Shown: piece by piece, positions 59,652-64,000 of the stretch
Numbering within the stretch: the first letter of the stretch is position 1
How the letters are laid out: every line of letters begins with the position of its first letter
Source of the DNA: Spongilla lacustris
Taxonomy: Eukaryota; Porifera; Demospongiae; Spongillida; Spongillidae
Assembly (NCBI GenBank): GCA_949361645.1
Contig: OX442415.1
Coordinates: 5,692,023 to 5,756,022 of the forward strand
Direction of reading: 5' to 3'
DNA: 64,000 bases
Position numbers and translations under genes: made by a program
The notes under the pieces: model-generated
Database searches by the model: none
What the model was told of the DNA's origin: nothing
What the model saw: only the letters and a program-made list of their open reading frames with translations

Positions 59652-62272
59652 ATGCATCAGATCCTGCTGAGGACTACAGTAATTCCCATCTTGATGATGA
59701 TGTGCCTACTCGTGTCAGTGAGAGGTAATTTGCAAGCAAACATTTAATACAATGTACTGAGATATTGTGAGGCCAGACACATGAGCATATAAATAAATTT
59801 CCTTTTTTTAATTATTGTTTTGTGTTAAACTAGAAATGCTCTGTCTGTCTTTTTCCAATGTATATCATGCCATGTAACATATTTACCATCTTCAGGCACT
59901 ACTGGCTATGTAGTCCTCTCACCAGTACTGAACTACACAGTATTTGAGAACAATGCTGCAGCTGTTTTCTACTGTTCTGGAGATGGAACTCTTATTCTGT
60001 GGAATTTGAATGGAAGTGGTTATGGACCAGTTCACGCTCAAAGAGGAATAACATTCACACTCAGTGGAGCTCAAGCTACTGTCTCATCTACGCTCTACAT
60101 CCCATGTAATTCTACAAGTAACAACAACACAGAAGTGTTCTGTAAAGTGGCAGATGGCACTTTCACCAATGTAGGGCCTACAGACCAGTAATTCATAAAA
60201 TCTTACTGTTCAAGGTAAGAATACTAAAAGTTATAACCACAAATTTCAGTTTGGTTTATTTCTATACATGACTTTGACACAGATAATCTTACTCTTCAGA
60301 GTAGTAAGCTATAAAATTGTGTACTGAATTGCAGTGCATTCCAATATGACCTGGTCTTTATGGATGTTATCGTAAATAGGTCATGGCAATGCAAAGCCCT
60401 GCCGGAATAAAAATGTTGCGTTTTCATGCATATGGGCAATGCACCCTTGGCATGGGCCAACCTCCCACCTGAAAGTCCTAAATCAACATGACCGTGAATT
60501 TTTACGTAGTGCAAAGGATAAAATTATTATGAACTATACTTAGCTCCTAATGACTTGTGGTGTGATCTTGCAGTCTGATGTGAATTAAATGCTGAGCGGA
60601 TTCTAAATAATAGAATACTCTGTAATAGTTATCATTCACTAGCAGTATTCATTTTGCTAAGTATTAAAATTTCAAATGTACACCTACCAACTATAACTGT
60701 TTTTCTGTTTTCTGTTTGCATTTGTAGACATATAATCAATATAGCTGCTATTTAAAAGGCCTCCTGGTCCACTTGATGCTCCATACAACTTCTCAGTAAC
60801 CATGTCCAATACCTCCTTCATACTGTCCTGGGGTGCTCCCTTCTCTCTTGATGTCACAGGCTACACTGCTAATATATTCAATTGCACCCTGTGTACCAAT
60901 ATCACCATATATGGATGTAAGACCATCCCCAGTGATCCAGACTGTACCTTCCCAAGGACATGTACTTCATCAGTTGATTTCACTGACCCTTCACTAAATG
61001 GTACAAATAAGACTATCATGGACTATGGTGATCCAATTCTACTTACGTTCTTTGCCATAAATGGAGCTGGAAATGGGACCATGGCCAATTTTACATACGT
61101 GTATAGTCCGACGAAGGAAGCAGGTCTGTGTAATTTTATTTACATTTATAAGAGCAGTGCTTCTACGTGGTGTACCAAATGGGCCGTAACAAGCTCACTA
61201 CATGTTAATGTTAATGGAAAAACCTGTGCCCTTGATTTGTGTTGGAAATGCTAGTGCAGAATATATACATGTATATGTTTAGCATAAAACTGCAAGTATG
61301 TATGTGTACATTGTAATTGAGCTCATTTATTGCTTTATGTTTTAGCTGCATACAGTCATATTTTGTTTATGAAAACATTATGTACATTTCATTTTTATCA
61401 CATCAAGTTTCAACGACACAAACTCCAAGTGGAGCCACAGTGACAAATGCCACATCATTTACCTACATGTATTCCAAAAGTGAAACTTCAATTGGTTTGT
61501 TAGAAGGTGCAGTGTTTTACAGAGTAATCAAATGTGCCCTGGTATTTAGCTACACTTGTTGTGGGAGTCACCATTGGAGTTACTGGAGCTATTGTATTAA
61601 TTGTATTCAGTATTGGAATAGAATTGTTACATTATTAAGAGAAAAGCACGTAAGTTATAAACACTCATTGCACTCATTGCCTTTTGAAATGTATTCAATT
61701 ACACATACAGAATATCCATGTTTATCACCAAGTGATTGCAAACCTACATGTACCTCAGAATCACAATTGATATTACAAAACAAGGTTAACCAATATCTAA
61801 CACATTGACTGAAATTTTGTGACTAAAAATAAGTTGGCATATAAGGAGAGCTATTTTGCAACATGGCTGCCATGGTTTGCTACAGTAATGTGCCAGCACA
61901 CTTTTTCTATACGTTTTGTCCATACATACCCTAATCTACTTCATATACAGGTGAAATTGGATACCCCTTGCTACACAGATGTGGCATGTCTTCAAGTCAT
62001 CACAATTCCTGCCCCAAATGATGAGGTTCAGTACAGTGAAGTAAAAGCTCCACATACTGAGGAAGTAAGTTATTGCTTTGCAACATATGTTAAATATAAC
62101 TTCAAATTGTTTAGATATTTCACTTGTATATTTTGTTTACTTCGAAATATTAATAACTATGCACTAGGTGAAATTGGAAAAACCTTGCTACACTGATGTG
62201 GCATGTCATCCAATCATTTCAATTTCTGTCCCCAATGATCAGGTTCAATACAGTGTTGTAAAACCTTCCTAA
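59652..62272 (+). pseudogene. Ig-FN3 receptor with two ITIM-like motifs, broken (copy 4)
   Basis: Exons by comparison with copy 3: signal 59652-59724 (MHQILLRTTVIPILMMMCLL), Ig 59896-60214, FN3 60767 to about 61115, stalk 61408-61494, membrane 61550-61649, tail 61951-62064 and 62168-62272. The tail exons are open and carry VQYSEV and VQYSVV, both perfect ITIM-like motifs, ending KPS stop. Lesions: a 7-base insertion (GGGCCTA) and a TAA near the end of the Ig exon; the FN3 acceptor reads CTCCTG rather than CTAG; a 5-base deletion after the membrane helix (VVGVTIGVTGAIVLIVFSIG) causes a shift and stop; the 35-nt exon has lost its acceptor. Several independent breaks argue for a pseudogene rather than assembly error, although the tail looks unspoiled. 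Confidence 0.75.
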
Positions 62273-63320
62273 AGCAGTAAATTGCAGCTGATGGGAGAAC
62301 TTAGCCCCTCCCACTATTGGCCCCCTCCCTCCCATTTCCACCCACATACATTTGTCTATGCATTATATTACACAAGTCTGCATGGGATCATTTGGATTAT
62401 GAAGGGTTAAGCTGCTGTGTGTGTATTTTTAATTCATTAAAAAAAAATTATGAATTAAAAAAATTTTCTATACCATTTCTGTTGCAATATCAGGTACGTG
62501 TCTTTGGATCAGAAAGGTCTTAAGTGATTTGGTTTGCTGAATGAAAGCTGCAACAAGAGCTCAGCCAAGACATACCTTGTCCAGCAAACCTTCAGTGTTG
62601 ATTGTAATTTAGATGCAGTGTAGTCATGCTTATCATTAATGATACAGAAACGTGAATAAAGAACAATGGTACCATTTCACAGTATAAATGAGGAGGTTGT
62701 TTTTTAAAGGCAATAGTACTGTAGTGTTGTAGTACATGTCCTCCAAATTCTCCTCAGCCTCCATCAAGGTCTTCATCATCTGGTACCACCATTTCCTTCA
62801 TGACCACACCCTCCAGCACCTTCACCTTACAATATATCTACCTCACCTTTTTAGCATTGAATAAACGGTTTGTTTGCACAAATGTTAGATCTATATATGT
62901 TAGAACAGGAGGTTTGAACCTTTTCTAAAGTGAAAAATAGGAAAGGAACTTGATTAAAGGTGTCTGTATGGAATTTAATCATGCATGTGATGAAAGTGCA
63001 CGTGATTGGATGTTGTATTTTTAGATGAAAGTAACACCAGGTCCTGCCGATATACTATAATATAATATCTGATCACACTCTATCCTCCCGGCAACACATG
63101 CCAACAACTGGCACCTCCTAGCAATACTGGGAAGATTAATCTAGCACCTATACAAAATACAGCAATGCATGCGCACTGTTTTCAAGTTGCAATGTTGTTT
63201 TTACTCCGGCCAGCAGTTTTAGCTTAGTAAACAGGAGGGTATAATTTTTTTAAAATAGTAATGACATACACTATAAACGGAACATGAAATACATACATGC
63301 AATTGTACAATTAGATAACA
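62273..63320. other. No gene seen; 3' flank of receptor copy 4
   Basis: The first 100 bp match the flank of the tail-exon copy at 38.66-38.70 kb (CTGATGGGAGAACTTA). The rest has no recognised feature. Confidence 0.4.
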
Positions 63321-63321
63321 C

Positions 63322-63378
63322 TTAACCTTTAATCTCCCGTCGTCCTACGCGTAGGATTAGCGTCCTACGCGTAGGACG
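63322..63378 (+). mobile_element. piggyBac-like terminal sequence with repeated palindrome
   Basis: TTAACCTTTAATCTCCCG begins with TTAA followed by CC(T)TT, as in ends of piggyBac-type elements. It is followed by two copies of CGTCCTACGCGTAGGA(T/C), each a perfect palindrome. An element could extend right, out of the window; no transposase frame is seen in the remaining 620 bp. Confidence 0.4.
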
Positions 63379-64000
63379 CAAGTTAAAATTAATTTTTAGC
63401 AAACTCATATGATCAAAAGATAAACCAAAATCTCATTGTACTGTAGAAATGGTTATTAATTCAGAAAATATTTTTACTTTCTTGCAATTCTTCAAAGATT
63501 GTCAAATACAATCAATACTGCATTGCTAAAAGATGTATTTGCGGTAAATTGCAAAGCAACATAAAGTATACCAAAAAGTAATGTTGGGAAGATCAGAGCA
63601 ACATTTTTAAAGAAGGGGGTAGTAGGACAGGTCTTTTGCACTAAGCATATAAAAAAGTACATTGTAGATTTGGAAATTGCTATAGTATAGCTCCACAAGC
63701 TTATGAACGATAGATATTTGTCAGACGCATGTTGTGGGAATAGCCAAGTGAATGGACAAAATCTTGAAAACGTACAGTGCGTTTTCGGTAAAAATGGCAA
63801 AATCAATTAGAGTAAAAACACTGCCGTCGAATGTATAAAGTAGCCCACACATCATGCTTCAAAAAACATTCAAAAAAAGTTATACTTGTCGTACTTTTTT
63901 CTGTGACAATTAAATTATCTACATAATGCATTTTTAAGAACCGTATCTGCGTTGTGTAACCAAGGGTGTGATTTAAAAAATAGACTTACAATTGGTAAAT
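63379..64000. other. No gene seen
   Basis: AT-rich sequence; the frame 63492-63806 (minus) has hydrophobic stretches but no recognisable domain. Confidence 0.35.

Noticed and set aside
63492..63806. 104-codon hydrophobic minus-strand frame
   Set aside because: Hydrophobicity comes from AT-rich sequence; no domain and no link to the piggyBac-like end.

Overview
The window reads as nuclear DNA from an invertebrate animal. It has short introns with GT..AG borders, secreted and membrane proteins built from Ig, FN3, TRIM/NHL and Calx-beta-like domains, long microsatellites, and several kinds of transposon. Compact multi-exon genes, many TRIM-NHL relatives and non-LTR elements with a restriction-like endonuclease suggest a sponge (Porifera). 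That is an inference; a cnidarian or other aquatic invertebrate is not excluded. No rRNA, CRISPR array or bacterial operon is visible.

Layout. 0-5.3 kb: simple repeats, the first copy (A) of a recurrent degenerate exon module with Calx-beta-like motifs, and a 45-bp minisatellite. 5361-10893: a complete-ended Ginger-like DNA transposon with 102-bp terminal inverted repeats, a CCAC target duplication and a decayed integrase gene. 11-15 kb: TG-rich repeat, module copy B, more minisatellites. 16.5-19.7 kb: a decayed RING-finger gene and a remnant of a non-LTR retrotransposon. 20.7-23.3 kb: a truncated Ig-FN3 receptor gene running into a TRIM-NHL pseudogene. 23.4-33.5 kb: two or three possible exons of an unidentified plus-strand gene, a 340-bp GGGA tract and, on the minus strand, an open Ig-FN3 receptor gene. 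34.3-38.5 kb: four truncated minus-strand non-LTR copies stacked head to tail, joined by AT-rich tails. 38.7-43.5 kb: the best receptor gene (8 exons, 363 aa, tandem tyrosine motifs). 44.1-45.7 kb: another decayed RT copy. 47-52 kb: MITE-like and foldback elements. 54.3-58.4 kb: module copies C, D and E, an NHL fragment and a 200-N gap. 59.6-62.3 kb: a fourth receptor gene, broken. 63.3 kb: a piggyBac-like end.

The most interesting content is the receptor family. Its four members lie at about 20.7, 28, 42 and 61 kb on both strands. The full plan, worked out by splicing paralogues by eye, is signal peptide, one Ig domain, one FN3 domain, Ser/Thr-rich stalk, one membrane helix, and a cytoplasmic tail with repeated V-x-Y-S-x-V motifs that fit the ITIM consensus. 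One member has a short tail without tyrosine motifs, one is truncated, one is a pseudogene that still carries two perfect ITIM-like motifs. The arrangement resembles clusters of inhibitory and allorecognition receptors in other animals, but function is untested here.
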